Part shown: positions 25,494 to 34,820 of the stretch, one piece after another | Layout of the letters: the number at the start of each line of letters is the position of its first letter | How positions within the stretch are numbered: the first letter of the stretch is position 1 | DNA from: Pseudomonadota bacterium | GTDB taxonomy: Bacteria > Desulfobacterota > Desulfobulbia > Desulfobulbales > JAGXFP01 | Reading direction: 5' to 3' | Assembly: GCA_018814305.1 (NCBI GenBank) | Contig: JAHJAA010000090.1 | Coordinates: forward strand, 1-58,955 | DNA length: 58,955 nt | Notes under the pieces: generated by a model | Seen by the model: the letters and a program-made list of their open reading frames with translations, nothing else | What the model was told of the DNA's origin: nothing | Databases searched by the model: none | Made by a program: the position numbers and the translations under genes

Positions 25494-25657
25494 AGGGCAT
25501 CGAGGCAAGCATCCGGCTTAATTAGTTTTCTTCCGAAATGTCTTTTCTTTTGGGATAAAAACTCCTTCTTTCCGGTTTGCCCTGAAGAATACGGCTCCTT
25601 GAAACCAGACGAACCTATGAATCCAAGCTGATCACCACAACTCTCTCTGGAGTAACT

Positions 25658-27028
25658 ATGAGCACGAAACATCCTATTGTTATTATCGGCGGCGGCCTCT
25701 CTGGCCTGAGTGTCGCCCATTTCCTGAAGAAACAGCAACCGGACAGGGACCTGATCCTCTTCGAACAGCAACAACGCCCGGGAGGGGCCATCCAAACCTT
25801 TCGTCACGAAGCATATCAAGCGGAATGGGGCCCCCACGGCTTCCTGAACAACACACCCGAAAGCCAAGAGCTATTGACCGATACGGGCTTGGACACACTG
25901 ATGCAAACTGCTCCCCTGGGCGATTTCAAAAGATTTCTCTGTCACCAGGGCCACCTCGAACCCCTCCCCCAAAGCCCCAAGATGCTCCTCACAACCCCCC
26001 TGCTCTCCCTTACCGGAAAATTACGGCTCCTCGCTGATCTCTGGACAAAACCACGACTTCAGGATCAAACCATCGCCGACTGGGCCAGGCACCGTTTTGG
26101 GCCAGGGGTCCTCCCCATGGTAGATGTAGCCGTAACCGGGACTTTCGCCGGAGATTATGAACGCTTGAGCATTGATGCGGTCATGCCGGGAGTGCGGCAA
26201 TTGGAAAAGGAAACTGGGTCGGTTCTGCGTGGGTTGAAAAAGAAAAAGAAGATGGGGTCAGGAGAAAAAAAGCTCCCCTCAATGATTAATTTCCCCACCG
26301 GAATGGAGACCCTCATCACAACCTTGGCCGAAGGCCTCAACATTCACCTTTCAACCTCCATCAACAAAATCAATCATACCCCGGAAGGCTGGAGGATCAA
26401 ATCGGACCAGGGTGAAGTGCTGGCAGCTAAACTGGTCGTCGCAACCCCGTTGAATCACGCCTTAAGCCTTTTGGCCCATCTGCTTCCGCCGCCGGTGGCG
26501 AGTATCCCGGTAGCCCGGATCAATAACATCATCCTCGCTTTTTCCGCCCAGGCCGAAATCCCCAGAGGGTTTGGATATCTGGCCCCGGAAGGTGAGCAAC
26601 GTTTTGCCCTTGGGGCCATGTTTTCATCCCATATGTTTCCTGCCCGATGCCCAGAAGGCCAGCATCTGGTTGAAGCCCTGGTTGGCGGTAGACGCCATCC
26701 TGAGCGGTTGGAACTCTCCGACAACGAGTTAATTGATCGGGTCTGCGAAGATCTGGGCCAACTGATGAATCTTTCAGGCCCACCGGTCTTTGCCAGGGTT
26801 TTACGCCCCCAATCTGGTATTCCCCAACTTGAAATGGACCATCCGGCCTTGCTCCTCTGGCGGCGTCAACTGGAAGGAACGTTTCCGGGACTTTTGTTAA
26901 GCGGCTTCGGGTGGGACGGTATCGGAATGAATGAGATGATCAAGGCGGCGGCCCAAACAGCCAGAAAACTAACCGAAGAGCATGGCGGCACAACCGAGAG
27001 TGTTGCGGTAAAACCAGTCTACTTTTAA
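25658..27028 (+). CDS. HemY-type protoporphyrinogen/coproporphyrinogen oxidase
   Basis: A 456-residue FAD-dependent amine-oxidase-fold protein. The Rossmann loop reads VIIGGGLSGLSVAHFL; then EQQQRPGGAIQTF, WGPHGFLNN and RRFG-type segments follow, and the C-terminal FAD contact is LLLSGFGWDGIGMNEMIKAA. This is the layout of HemY oxidases in haem synthesis. A lysine-rich insertion near residues 195-207 (KKKKKMGSGEKK) is unusual. Many sulfate-reducing relatives instead use the sirohaem route, so a HemY-type enzyme here is informative. Substrate choice between proto- and coproporphyrinogen cannot be read. It is convergent with dnaA. Confidence 0.88.
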   Translation: MSTKHPIVIIGGGLSGLSVAHFLKKQQPDRDLILFEQQQRPGGAIQTFRHEAYQAEWGPHGFLNNTPESQELLTDTGLDTLMQTAPLGDFKRFLCHQGHLEPLPQSPKMLLTTPLLSLTGKLRLLADLWTKPRLQDQTIADWARHRFGPGVLPMVDVAVTGTFAGDYERLSIDAVMPGVRQLEKETGSVLRGLKKKKKMGSGEKKLPSMINFPTGMETLITTLAEGLNIHLSTSINKINHTPEGWRIKSDQGEVLAAKLVVATPLNHALSLLAHLLPPPVASIPVARINNIILAFSAQAEIPRGFGYLAPEGEQRFALGAMFSSHMFPARCPEGQHLVEALVGGRRHPERLELSDNELIDRVCEDLGQLMNLSGPPVFARVLRPQSGIPQLEMDHPALLLWRRQLEGTFPGLLLSGFGWDGIGMNEMIKAAAQTARKLTEEHGGTTESVAVKPVYF

Positions 27029-27083
27029 AAAAAGATGTCCATCAGGAAACAGCCCGGTTCTGATATCTCGAGTACGGTGGGGT

Positions 27084-28430
27084 TTAATGGCACTGCTGAC
27101 GTAATTTATCCGTCAGTAACTCAATCTGCCCTCGGACACTGCCATCGCGCTGGACGGCATCGGTTATCACTCGAATTGAATGAACCACGGTGGAATGATC
27201 TCGATTAAACGCCTGGCCAATATCACCCAAGGCTTGATCAGTCATCTTTCGAGCCAGGTACATGGCTACCTGCCTGGGAAAGGTGATGGTTTTTTTCCGT
27301 GATTTCGAGCGGAGTTCATGGGTTGAGGTCTTGAATTGTTTTGCGATGAAATCACGAATGAACTCAGCATTTATCTGCTGATTCGTACACCCGAGAATGG
27401 AAGCCAGAACCTCCTGGACCATATCCATATTCGGCCTTACCCCGGTCAACCCTGATTTTGCTTTCAGCCCTACAATGGCGCTCTCAACTCTCCGAATATC
27501 CCCTTTGATCTGGGTAGCCAGATAGTTGATCAACTCATCATCAAGATCTATGGCACTGTTCCCGGCCTTCTTTCGAATAATATGGGTCCTGGTCTTCAGG
27601 TCCGGAGGATTAATGGTTGTAATCAATCCTCCGGATAGGCGCGACCGGAACTCAGGTTCAATATCAGGGATTTCACGGGGGGACATCTTACTGGTAAAGA
27701 TGATGCGCTTATCCTTTTTCATAAGGGCATCCAAAGTCGCCGTAAGTTCTTCCTGAGTCTTGCTCCGACCAGCCAAGGAATGAACGTCTTCAACCAGAAG
27801 CACATCGCAATGGTTGTGATATTTTTCCTTAAAATCCTCCATGGTCTTTGATTGGATACTTCTCACCATTTCAGCGGTCAACTGCTGGGCGGTCACGTAA
27901 TGCAAGCGGGTCCCGGGAGATTCGGACATTATTTTATGGGCGACGGCATGGGTCAGATGACTCTTGCCGAGCCCGGTCCCGGATTGAACAAAAACCGAAC
28001 GACCGAGGGAAGGATCATCATTGGCCAAGGCCTCGCAGGCCGACTTGGCCATCAGGTTGGATTCCCCTACCATGAATTCGTCAAAGGTGAACCTTGGATG
28101 GAGAGCCCGGACCGTTGCCTTGATCTTCTTAGGAATACAGGGGAGGCGGAGTTGGGGGGTCTCTTCCCCTCCTGGCAACAGTGGCCTGGCGGGATCCTCA
28201 CCGGCAACCTTAAACAGGATCTCCGTTTCGGGCGAGCCCAATTCAGTCAGACATCGCAAAAACAAGGGCTGCAGATTTTCCCGAACCCATGAGCAAAAAA
28301 ATCGATCCGGACCGACCAACTCAAGACAGTCCTGATCGTCCCGGAGGCACTCAAGTGGTTCCACCCAAAGGGAGATTGTCCCGGGGAGGAGGTGTTCCGT
28401 TACTTTTTCTTTGATTTTTTCCCAGTTCAT
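27084..28430 (-). CDS. dnaA: Chromosomal replication initiator protein DnaA, divergent
   Basis: About 448 residues from the ATG at 28428-28430, where domain I begins (MNWEKIKEKVTEHLLPGTIS); an in-frame start 25 codons earlier is possible. The AAA+ domain has Walker A SGTGLGKSHL and a Walker B variant LLVEDVHSLAG where DDIQFL is usual. The Box VII-like region reads FRSRLSGGL instead of SRFEWGL. Domain IV holds PRQVAMYLARKMTDQALGDI and FNRDHSTVVHSI, a form of the DNA-binding signature lacking the usual GGR. It should bind origin boxes and open DNA. An AT-rich gene-free stretch lies upstream. Confidence 0.9.
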   Translation of the reverse strand: MNWEKIKEKVTEHLLPGTISLWVEPLECLRDDQDCLELVGPDRFFCSWVRENLQPLFLRCLTELGSPETEILFKVAGEDPARPLLPGGEETPQLRLPCIPKKIKATVRALHPRFTFDEFMVGESNLMAKSACEALANDDPSLGRSVFVQSGTGLGKSHLTHAVAHKIMSESPGTRLHYVTAQQLTAEMVRSIQSKTMEDFKEKYHNHCDVLLVEDVHSLAGRSKTQEELTATLDALMKKDKRIIFTSKMSPREIPDIEPEFRSRLSGGLITTINPPDLKTRTHIIRKKAGNSAIDLDDELINYLATQIKGDIRRVESAIVGLKAKSGLTGVRPNMDMVQEVLASILGCTNQQINAEFIRDFIAKQFKTSTHELRSKSRKKTITFPRQVAMYLARKMTDQALGDIGQAFNRDHSTVVHSIRVITDAVQRDGSVRGQIELLTDKLRQQCH

Positions 28431-29093
28431 AGCCGCATGCATTTTAATGAAACGTATATGGTTGTCGAAAACCAGCCACAGGATCATATCGTGGTTAGTT
28501 TCCAAAGCTTCCCTGCGTAAAAGAACCGCGACGGAATTTCGTGAGTCTCGGTCTGCTCAATCGGTGACAAGGAACGTCAGGGGAAATAAATCTTGAAGGC
28601 CCTGCAAATCGTGTCATTCCTTTTAGAAAATAGGGGGGGTTCCGTCAAAAGCAGTCTGGGATGATTTTGCAGGAGGAGGTTTTTTTTTTCAACAAGACGT
28701 AAGTCTTTAATTGGCGGGCATAGTGCCTTGACAAAAAGAATAAAGCCCTAGTTCTACGATACTTTCCCAGGCACAAAGAAAAAGGTATATGATTATGTGG
28801 AGTTAAGGAGCCCTGTTTTAAGTTTTCAACAGGAAAGAAAATAGTTAAATGCCTCTTTTCCTCTCATTTCCTTCATTTTACTCCAAAATGCTCCATTTTA
28901 ACTCCAACCCTTTGAACTTACTAAATAAAAAAAAATCATGAAAAATAATTGAAAAAACTGGCATGGAAATGAAAAGAAATTTCCGGCCAACAGGCTTATA
29001 ATCTGCAATTGTCAAAAAGTTCAAAAACCCTCTATTATACCACAAAGTGGCATACCAATGCCTTGTCCCTGAAAACCATCGGTTTTCCCGGGG
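28431..29093. other. Gene-free AT-rich region upstream of dnaA; candidate replication origin
   Basis: No gene is supported in these 663 bp. Three direct repeats of (A/G)CTCCA occur one helical turn apart (28880, 28890, 28901), with an inverted copy at 28796-28804 (TGTGGAGTT). An A/T-rich tract at about 28911-28957 follows at once, as in an unwinding element. TTTTCAACA occurs twice (near 28687 and 28823). A divergent DnaA is encoded next door. Standard TTATCCACA boxes were not found, so origin function is inferred. Confidence 0.45.
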
Positions 29094-30443
29094 TCAGGAG
29101 CCTTTTCGATAGTAATTCTGAATATCACGATTCAAAAAACGATCGATCTTTTCACATGATTTCCGATGGGTTGCTCGAATATCCTTGATCCCAGCCCCGG
29201 CCAAAAGGGTACGAACTCGATTTCGAATCCGCCGCCACACCTGGCGTCGGTATTCGTTATGGGTATCGATAAGATCATCGGGCATTTCCGCAAGCCTCTT
29301 GGCCAGCCGAGGCAACTGCCACCGCGAAAAAAACAGCCCCGCCCCCACCGTCACCATCAAGACCCCGGCACAAGGAATCAACAAATGAACCAAACCGGCG
29401 CTCCTATTTAACAAGGAGGAAATCAACGTTGTCTCGGGAAACCCGGTGAGCCTCTGGAGAATCAAATCGGCAAAAAGAAAAAGAACACAGGCCAACCAGA
29501 CCGAGACCTTGACGGTTTGGGCCAAGAGCCTGCGACCCAGGGTGGTGAATCCAGACATGGCCTCGGCTATCATTCTTAGTTCCTGGGCCTGCTTATCAAC
29601 ATGCTGGAGAATATGATTGATCCGAAGTTTTGGTGCGGCCAGAATACTCTCCTTCAATTCAGCCCGTTCATTGTCCCAGCCGGACATCACCGTTGAAGAA
29701 CGGGTCAGGGCAGGTGAATAGGTCATAAAGATTCTGGGGATATCCTTCCGCCCCGTCATCTGAGAAAGGTTCCAGCACAAAGTCCCATAGGATCGGACCA
29801 GATCCGAGGGATTATCACACTCATCGATCCGGGAAAGCACAAAGGCCAGGCGATCTTCTCCGGCATTCTCCGGCAGGGTATTGCGAATGGTGTCATACAC
29901 CTCCCCGATGGTCCCGGCCTTATGGGGATCAAACATCATCACCACCAGGTCGGCCAGATGGGCCAAATCCCCAATAACTCCGGCGTAATCATAACCCCGG
30001 TCCTTTTCCGACACCGCATCGAGCATCCCCGGACTGTCAATAATTGCCAGATGCTCAAGGAGCGGTGAATCAATCAGTTTCATCTGAAAATGGGCGGCAA
30101 ACTGTTCCCCATGCTTTTTTAAAGGAGTAAACGGCAACCGCGCATCGTTGATCAAGGTTGGGCCGGGGATTTCCCTGACTTCCTCTCCTTTGGCCGGGGC
30201 AGTCAGGATCGTGAAGGAATCATCGGTGGGGGACTGTCCAGTCCGTTGAATATCCGCCGCAAACAGCTCGTTAATCAAAGTCGATTTTCCCGAGGAAAAA
30301 TTGCCGATAATCAGAACTATGGACTTCCATTTCAACACAGATTCCAACGATTCCGGACTCGTTTTGTATCGAGTGAACAAAGGTCCCAGCCGGGCCAGGA
30401 CCTTTTTCTGAATTTCCTGCTGCAGCTTGCGGGGATCGGTCAT
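29094..30443 (-). CDS. Dynamin-like membrane-associated GTPase
   Basis: About 449 residues from an ATG preceded by AAGGAGAC; an upstream in-frame extension of 53 codons lacks similarity. The G domain shows G1 GNFSSGKST at about 47-55, G3 IDSPGM, and a G4-like SRIDEC. Two hydrophobic segments near residues 305-330 and 345-365 form a membrane hairpin, and the tail is Arg-rich helix. This is the pattern of bacterial dynamin/EHD-like proteins that remodel or tether membranes. The function here is unknown, and no second dynamin gene is adjacent. It is divergent from feoAB. Confidence 0.82.
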   Translation of the reverse strand: MTDPRKLQQEIQKKVLARLGPLFTRYKTSPESLESVLKWKSIVLIIGNFSSGKSTLINELFAADIQRTGQSPTDDSFTILTAPAKGEEVREIPGPTLINDARLPFTPLKKHGEQFAAHFQMKLIDSPLLEHLAIIDSPGMLDAVSEKDRGYDYAGVIGDLAHLADLVVMMFDPHKAGTIGEVYDTIRNTLPENAGEDRLAFVLSRIDECDNPSDLVRSYGTLCWNLSQMTGRKDIPRIFMTYSPALTRSSTVMSGWDNERAELKESILAAPKLRINHILQHVDKQAQELRMIAEAMSGFTTLGRRLLAQTVKVSVWLACVLFLFADLILQRLTGFPETTLISSLLNRSAGLVHLLIPCAGVLMVTVGAGLFFSRWQLPRLAKRLAEMPDDLIDTHNEYRRQVWRRIRNRVRTLLAGAGIKDIRATHRKSCEKIDRFLNRDIQNYYRKGS

Positions 30444-30619
30444 TTTTAGTCTCCTTAAAGAAATCGTCCCGGGGTATCTTCGTCCTTGCCGTTGGTCCCG
30501 GAAATGATTACGGTCAATCCACTTGTTCATCTTACAATATACGGTCGCTGCCTGATATATCCGCTGGTCATCGGGCCCCAAAAACTGACCTTTGGGAACC
30601 AATCAGGACGGCAGCCCCC

Positions 30620-30639
30620 GTGAAAATTTCTATTTTCAC
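30620..30639. promoter_or_regulatory. Palindromic operator candidate upstream of feoA
   Basis: GTGAAAAT-TTCT-ATTTTCAC is a perfect inverted repeat with 8-bp arms, 62 bp upstream of the feoA start. Its AT-rich, A/T-tract form and location before iron-uptake genes suggest a Fur-family or similar metalloregulator site. It could also serve the divergent GTPase gene. Confidence 0.5.
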
Positions 30640-30701
30640 TAGAAATGATAACACGTTATACCTATAGTAGCAGTTTTCACAACTGAATTCCTGGTGATTC
30701 C

Positions 30702-30947
30702 ATGACCCGTATCTTGCTGCGCAAAATGAAAAAAAATCAGACCGGCACCATCACGGCCGTCAAAGTCGGCGGTGAACTGGGCCGACGGGTCAGGGAAATG
30801 GGGCTGGTCCCCGGCACCCAGGTTACCATTCAGGGCCGGGCTCCCTTGAACGATCCGGTGGCCCTGAGGATCATGGGTGGAACCTTGACTTTGCGGAATA
30901 ATGAGGCCGATTTTATTGAAGTGGAAGTCGAAAATGACACGGCCTGA
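30702..30947 (+). CDS. feoA: FeoA, SH3-like accessory protein of ferrous iron uptake
   Basis: An 81-residue SH3-fold protein with the FeoA signature: GGELGRRVREMGLVPGTQVTI followed by PVALRIMGGTLTLRN. FeoA modulates the FeoB iron transporter from the cytoplasmic side. It is followed by feoB after 24 bp. The N-terminal RKMKKNQTGTITAV strand is complete. No feoC is present downstream. Confidence 0.94.
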   Translation: MTRILLRKMKKNQTGTITAVKVGGELGRRVREMGLVPGTQVTIQGRAPLNDPVALRIMGGTLTLRNNEADFIEVEVENDTA

Positions 30948-30971
30948 ACACCATTACCGGAATCCTGGAAT

Positions 30972-33161
30972 ATGACCCCACAATACACCATCGCCCTGGC
31001 CGGCAACCCCAACGCCGGCAAGACAACCCTCTTTAACCGCTTAACCGGGGCCCGCCAACATGTGGGCAACTATCCCGGAGTCACCGTTGAAAAAAAAGAA
31101 GGACTGTACCAGGTCGATGAAACCACCCAGGCCAACATTGTTGACCTGCCGGGAACCTATTCCCTGACTGCTTACTCAGTAGAAGAGGTGGTGGCCCGTG
31201 ATTATCTGATCCATGAAATGCCACCGGCCGTTATCAATATCACCGATGCCGCCAACTTGGAACGCCACCTGTATCTGGCCAGCCAGTTTATGGAACTGGG
31301 GGTACCCATCGTGATCGCCCTCAATATGATCGATGTGGCCCGAGACCGGGGGATCACCATTGATGCAAAAAAACTGGCCGAACTGTTAACCGTTCCGGTG
31401 ATCCCGATATCGGCCCGCTCCGGGGAAGGAGTTCCTGAATTGATGCTGGCTGCCGTCAAGGTTGCCCGTGAACAAAAAGTATGGCAGCCCTTGGTACTGT
31501 CCTATGGCGACGATATTGATGAAGCCCTCCTGGAAATGGAAGCGCTGATCCGGGCCGGATCCTTTCTGGCCGATCTCTATCCCCCCCGCTGGTTGGCTTT
31601 AAAATATCTTGAAAAAGACGAGCAGATTATCAGCAAGGGTGAAACCACTGCCGCCAAGACCGGCGCGGTTGAGCTCCACCAGCAACTCCTCACCAGGACA
31701 CAATGGGTCAGTGATCACCTGATGGCCACCATGGAAACCTATCCAGAGGCGATGGTCGCCGATCACCGCTATGGCTATATTAAGTCCATCCTCCGGCAGG
31801 GGGTGATCAGCCGGGTCTATGATGAAAACCGGATCTATACCTCCGACCGGATCGACCGAGTACTGACCAATCGGATCCTGGGACCACTGATCATGCTGCT
31901 GGTGCTCCTCGGCCTCTATCATTTCACCTTTACCTATAGTGAACTACCGGTGACCTGGCTCGGCAATTTCTTTGACTGGCTGAGCGGGACGGTCAACCAC
32001 CTGTTCCCAGACGGTCCCCTGAAATCACTCATCACCTCCGGGATCATTGCCGGGGTCGGCGGGGTCCTAGGCTTTGTCCCGATCATCATGTTCATGTTCT
32101 TCGGTATTGCCATTCTTGAAGACTCCGGGTATCTCGCCCGGGTCGCCTTCATGATGGACCGGATCTTCCGGATCTTCGGCCTGCACGGCAGTTCGGTCAT
32201 GGCCTATATCATTTCCGGCGGCATCGCCGGAGGATGTGCCGTACCCGGGGTCATGGCTACCCGCACCCTCCGCTCTCCTCGGGAACGCATGGCCACGCTG
32301 CTGACGGCACCATTCATGAACTGCGGGGCCAAGCTCCCCGTCCTGGCCCTGTTAATCGGCACCTTTTTCACAAGGAACCAGGCCGGATTCATGTTCATGT
32401 TGACCCTTCTTTCCTGGATTGTCGCCCTGGTGGTAGCCAAATTCCTGCGGCTCACGGTTCTTAAGGGTGAGGCGACCCCGTTTGTCATGGAACTCCCACC
32501 CTACCGTCTGCCCACCTTCCGGGGCTTGGCGATCCATACCTGGGAGAAGACCTGGCAGTACATCAGAAAGGCCGGAACCGTGATCCTGGGCGCTTCAATC
32601 CTGCTCTGGGCCTCCATGACCTTTCCGGGACTTCCCCAAGCAGATCGGGACGTTTTCGAGGCCCAGCGGCAAGTAATCAAATCCGGCCAGCTGATTGCGA
32701 TTGATCAGCAAAAACGGTTGGCGGTGGTGGACGGGGCTGAGGCAGAGCAGGCCCTGCTTAACTCTTTGGCAGGTCGCCTGGGAAGCGGTCTGGAATCAGT
32801 AAGCCGTCTGGCCGGGTTTGACTGGAGGACCAATATCGCCCTGGTCGGCGGGTTTGCCGCAAAAGAGATTATCATCTCCACCCTGGGAACCGCCTATTCA
32901 CTAGGTGATGTCGACCCCAACTCCGACGATTCGCTGGCTCAAACCCTGGGCGCTTCACCCAACTGGGACCAGGTCAAGGCCCTGGCCCTGATCCTGTTCA
33001 TCATGTTTTACTCCCCCTGCTTTGTCACCGTGGCCTGTATTATCCGCGAGGCCGGTTCCTGGAGGTGGGGGGTCTTTTCCATGATCTTTAACACCACCTT
33101 CGCCTTTCTGTTAGCAACCATAGTCTATCAGGCTGGCAAGGGACTGGGCTTGACCGGTTAA
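30972..33161 (+). CDS. feoB: Ferrous iron transport protein B
   Basis: A 729-residue inner-membrane Fe2+ transporter. The N-terminal G domain has G1 GNPNAGKTTLFN, G3 DLPGTYSL and G4 LNMID; a GDI-like helical region follows. The membrane part has the conserved gating segments GGCAVPGVMATRTL with the candidate thiol, and later the matching MFYSPCFVTVACIIRE. The length and organisation are normal for the Gram-negative type. It is co-transcribed with feoA; iron-dependent repression is expected from the upstream palindrome. Confidence 0.97.
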   Translation: MTPQYTIALAGNPNAGKTTLFNRLTGARQHVGNYPGVTVEKKEGLYQVDETTQANIVDLPGTYSLTAYSVEEVVARDYLIHEMPPAVINITDAANLERHLYLASQFMELGVPIVIALNMIDVARDRGITIDAKKLAELLTVPVIPISARSGEGVPELMLAAVKVAREQKVWQPLVLSYGDDIDEALLEMEALIRAGSFLADLYPPRWLALKYLEKDEQIISKGETTAAKTGAVELHQQLLTRTQWVSDHLMATMETYPEAMVADHRYGYIKSILRQGVISRVYDENRIYTSDRIDRVLTNRILGPLIMLLVLLGLYHFTFTYSELPVTWLGNFFDWLSGTVNHLFPDGPLKSLITSGIIAGVGGVLGFVPIIMFMFFGIAILEDSGYLARVAFMMDRIFRIFGLHGSSVMAYIISGGIAGGCAVPGVMATRTLRSPRERMATLLTAPFMNCGAKLPVLALLIGTFFTRNQAGFMFMLTLLSWIVALVVAKFLRLTVLKGEATPFVMELPPYRLPTFRGLAIHTWEKTWQYIRKAGTVILGASILLWASMTFPGLPQADRDVFEAQRQVIKSGQLIAIDQQKRLAVVDGAEAEQALLNSLAGRLGSGLESVSRLAGFDWRTNIALVGGFAAKEIIISTLGTAYSLGDVDPNSDDSLAQTLGASPNWDQVKALALILFIMFYSPCFVTVACIIREAGSWRWGVFSMIFNTTFAFLLATIVYQAGKGLGLTG

Positions 33162-33275
33162 ACCCAAAACTCTGCCCCTCGTAAAAATGCCGATTTCGTG
33201 GCATACTCTAATCTGGTCGTCATCTCAACTTCAGTCCCCTCTAAATAGAATCCTTTCAGGAACATTTAATTACCC

Positions 33276-34532
33276 ATGTTTACTCCACTAGAAAATTGGC
33301 TGCGTACCCGTGGTATCCCCGCTGACATGATCACCATGGCGGACTACAGTATCGGCATCCTCATTCTGGCCATGTTCTTCGCCCTCTCAATGTTCTTGGC
33401 TCGGCGCCTCCTGGTGCCGTCGCTTGAAGCCCTGGTCCGCCGCAGCAGTAACCGCTGGGACGACACCCTGGCCCAACGAGGCTTCTTCCGCCGCTTGGGC
33501 GCTCTCCTTCCCCTGGTGATTCTCTTTGCCGCCGCTGATTTTGTTTTTACTGAGCAAATCCTGCTTGCCTCGATCATCAAACGGCTGACCCTGGCCGTCC
33601 TGGTGGCCTTCAGCATCCGAGGGATCATCAGCTTTCTGGATGCGGTATTAGACATTTACCACGCCAGCGACGATGCCCCTCGCCTGCCGGTCCGGGGTTT
33701 TCTTGAAGCAATGAAGATCGTTATAACCATCCTGGCGGTCATCTTCGTCATTGCCATTCTGATCGATCAGTCACCATGGGGGATCATGAGTCTTCTCGGC
33801 GGGCTCACCGCCGTTTTGATTCTCGTTTTCAAAGATACCCTCCTTGGCTTCGTGGCCAGCATCCAGATCTCGGCCAACGACATGGTCCGAGAAGGGGACT
33901 GGATCGAGATGCCTCAGTACGGCGCGGACGGCGATGTCATTGATGTCTCCATCCATACCGTCAAGGTCAGAAACTGGGACAAGACCATAACCACCATCCC
34001 CACCTATGCCCTGGTCTCGAACTCTTTTAAGAACTGGCGAGGGATGAGTGAATCAGGGGGCCGGCGAATCAAGCGGGCGCTCTATGTCGATATGAACTCC
34101 ATCCGCTTCTGCAGCCCGGGAATGCTAGAAAAGTTTGCTCGGTTCAATCTCCTGAAAGAATATCTCTCTACTCGTCAGGTAGAGATCGACCTCTTTAACC
34201 AGGAAAATCAGCTCGACACCGCAACGGTTGTCAATGGCCGTCGTCAAACAAACATTGGAATCTTCCGCGCCTATATCGTGGCCTACCTCAAAGCGAACCC
34301 CAAGATCCACCAGGGCATGACCTTTCTGGTCCGTCATCTGCCGCCCGGCCCCCAGGGTCTGCCCATTGAAATCTACGTCTTCAGTAACGATCAGGTCTGG
34401 GCCAATTACGAGGCGATTCAGGCAGACATCTTCGATCACCTCCTGGCCGCCCTGCCGGAATTCGAGCTCAGGGTCTTTCAATATCCCACCGGTACCGACT
34501 TGAGCAAAGCACTTACCGGTACAACCATTTAA
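33276..34532 (+). CDS. MscS-family mechanosensitive channel (YbdG-like)
   Basis: A 418-residue protein with about five hydrophobic helices in the first 190 residues. The MscS pore/beta domain includes LLGGLTAVLILVFKDTLLGF, then DMVREGDWIEMPQYGADGDV and TTIPTYALVSNSFKNW. The long C-terminal domain with IGIFRAYIVAYLKANPKIH matches the YbdG/miniconductance class rather than short MscS. It releases solutes on osmotic downshock. It stands alone between feoB and tRNA-Arg. Confidence 0.92.
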   Translation: MFTPLENWLRTRGIPADMITMADYSIGILILAMFFALSMFLARRLLVPSLEALVRRSSNRWDDTLAQRGFFRRLGALLPLVILFAAADFVFTEQILLASIIKRLTLAVLVAFSIRGIISFLDAVLDIYHASDDAPRLPVRGFLEAMKIVITILAVIFVIAILIDQSPWGIMSLLGGLTAVLILVFKDTLLGFVASIQISANDMVREGDWIEMPQYGADGDVIDVSIHTVKVRNWDKTITTIPTYALVSNSFKNWRGMSESGGRRIKRALYVDMNSIRFCSPGMLEKFARFNLLKEYLSTRQVEIDLFNQENQLDTATVVNGRRQTNIGIFRAYIVAYLKANPKIHQGMTFLVRHLPPGPQGLPIEIYVFSNDQVWANYEAIQADIFDHLLAALPEFELRVFQYPTGTDLSKALTGTTI

Positions 34533-34601
34533 ACGATGATACCCTGAACATTTTTAAGGTTGCCGAACCGGGAAGAATACGGTATAGAAAGTCCTTCAAA
34601 A

Positions 34602-34678
34602 GCACCCGTAGCTCAGCTGGATAGAGTACCTGACTACGAATCAGGCGGTCGCCCGTTCGAATCGGGCCGGGTGCTCCA
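34602..34678 (+). tRNA. tRNA-Arg (ACG)
   Basis: A 77-nt tRNA with encoded CCA. The acceptor GCACCCG pairs with CGGGTGC, the anticodon loop is CTACGAA (ACG, edited to ICG by TadA), and the T arm contains GTTCGAATC. It is followed 8 bp later by a terminator. Confidence 0.97.
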
Positions 34679-34686
34679 AAAAAGAC

Positions 34687-34721
34687 AAGGGATTCAGGCT
34701 TTTTGCCCGAATCCCTTTTTT
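34687..34721 (+). terminator. Rho-independent terminator of tRNA-Arg
   Basis: AAGGGATTC (34687-34695) pairs with GAATCCCTT (34709-34717), with an inner GGC/GCC extension and a T5 loop, followed by a run of Ts to 34721. Confidence 0.88.
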
Positions 34722-34766
34722 CGTTTCCGGTCACGGTCCGGTCCTGGTATAAAATTGTATATTGGA

Positions 34767-34795
34767 TTGCCTGTTTCAAAACAAATAGCTATAAT
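34767..34795 (+). promoter_or_regulatory. Sigma70-type promoter
   Basis: TTGCCT (34767-34772) and a perfect TATAAT (34790-34795) are 17 bp apart. It drives toward the HicB-like ORF, whose ribosome binding site AAGGAG begins 13 bp downstream of the -10 box. Confidence 0.7.
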
Positions 34796-34820
34796 CAAAG
34801 GTATTTCAAGGAGAAAAAAT

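Noticed and set aside
25340-25660. Cobalamin riboswitch upstream of the HemY-type gene
   Set aside because: Considered because a corrinoid adenosyltransferase is nearby, but the conserved B12-box and core elements could not be found on either strand.
34560-34820. Long N-terminal extension of the HicB-like frame
   Set aside because: It passes through tRNA-Arg and its terminator, so it cannot be coding; only the part after 34821 resembles HicB.
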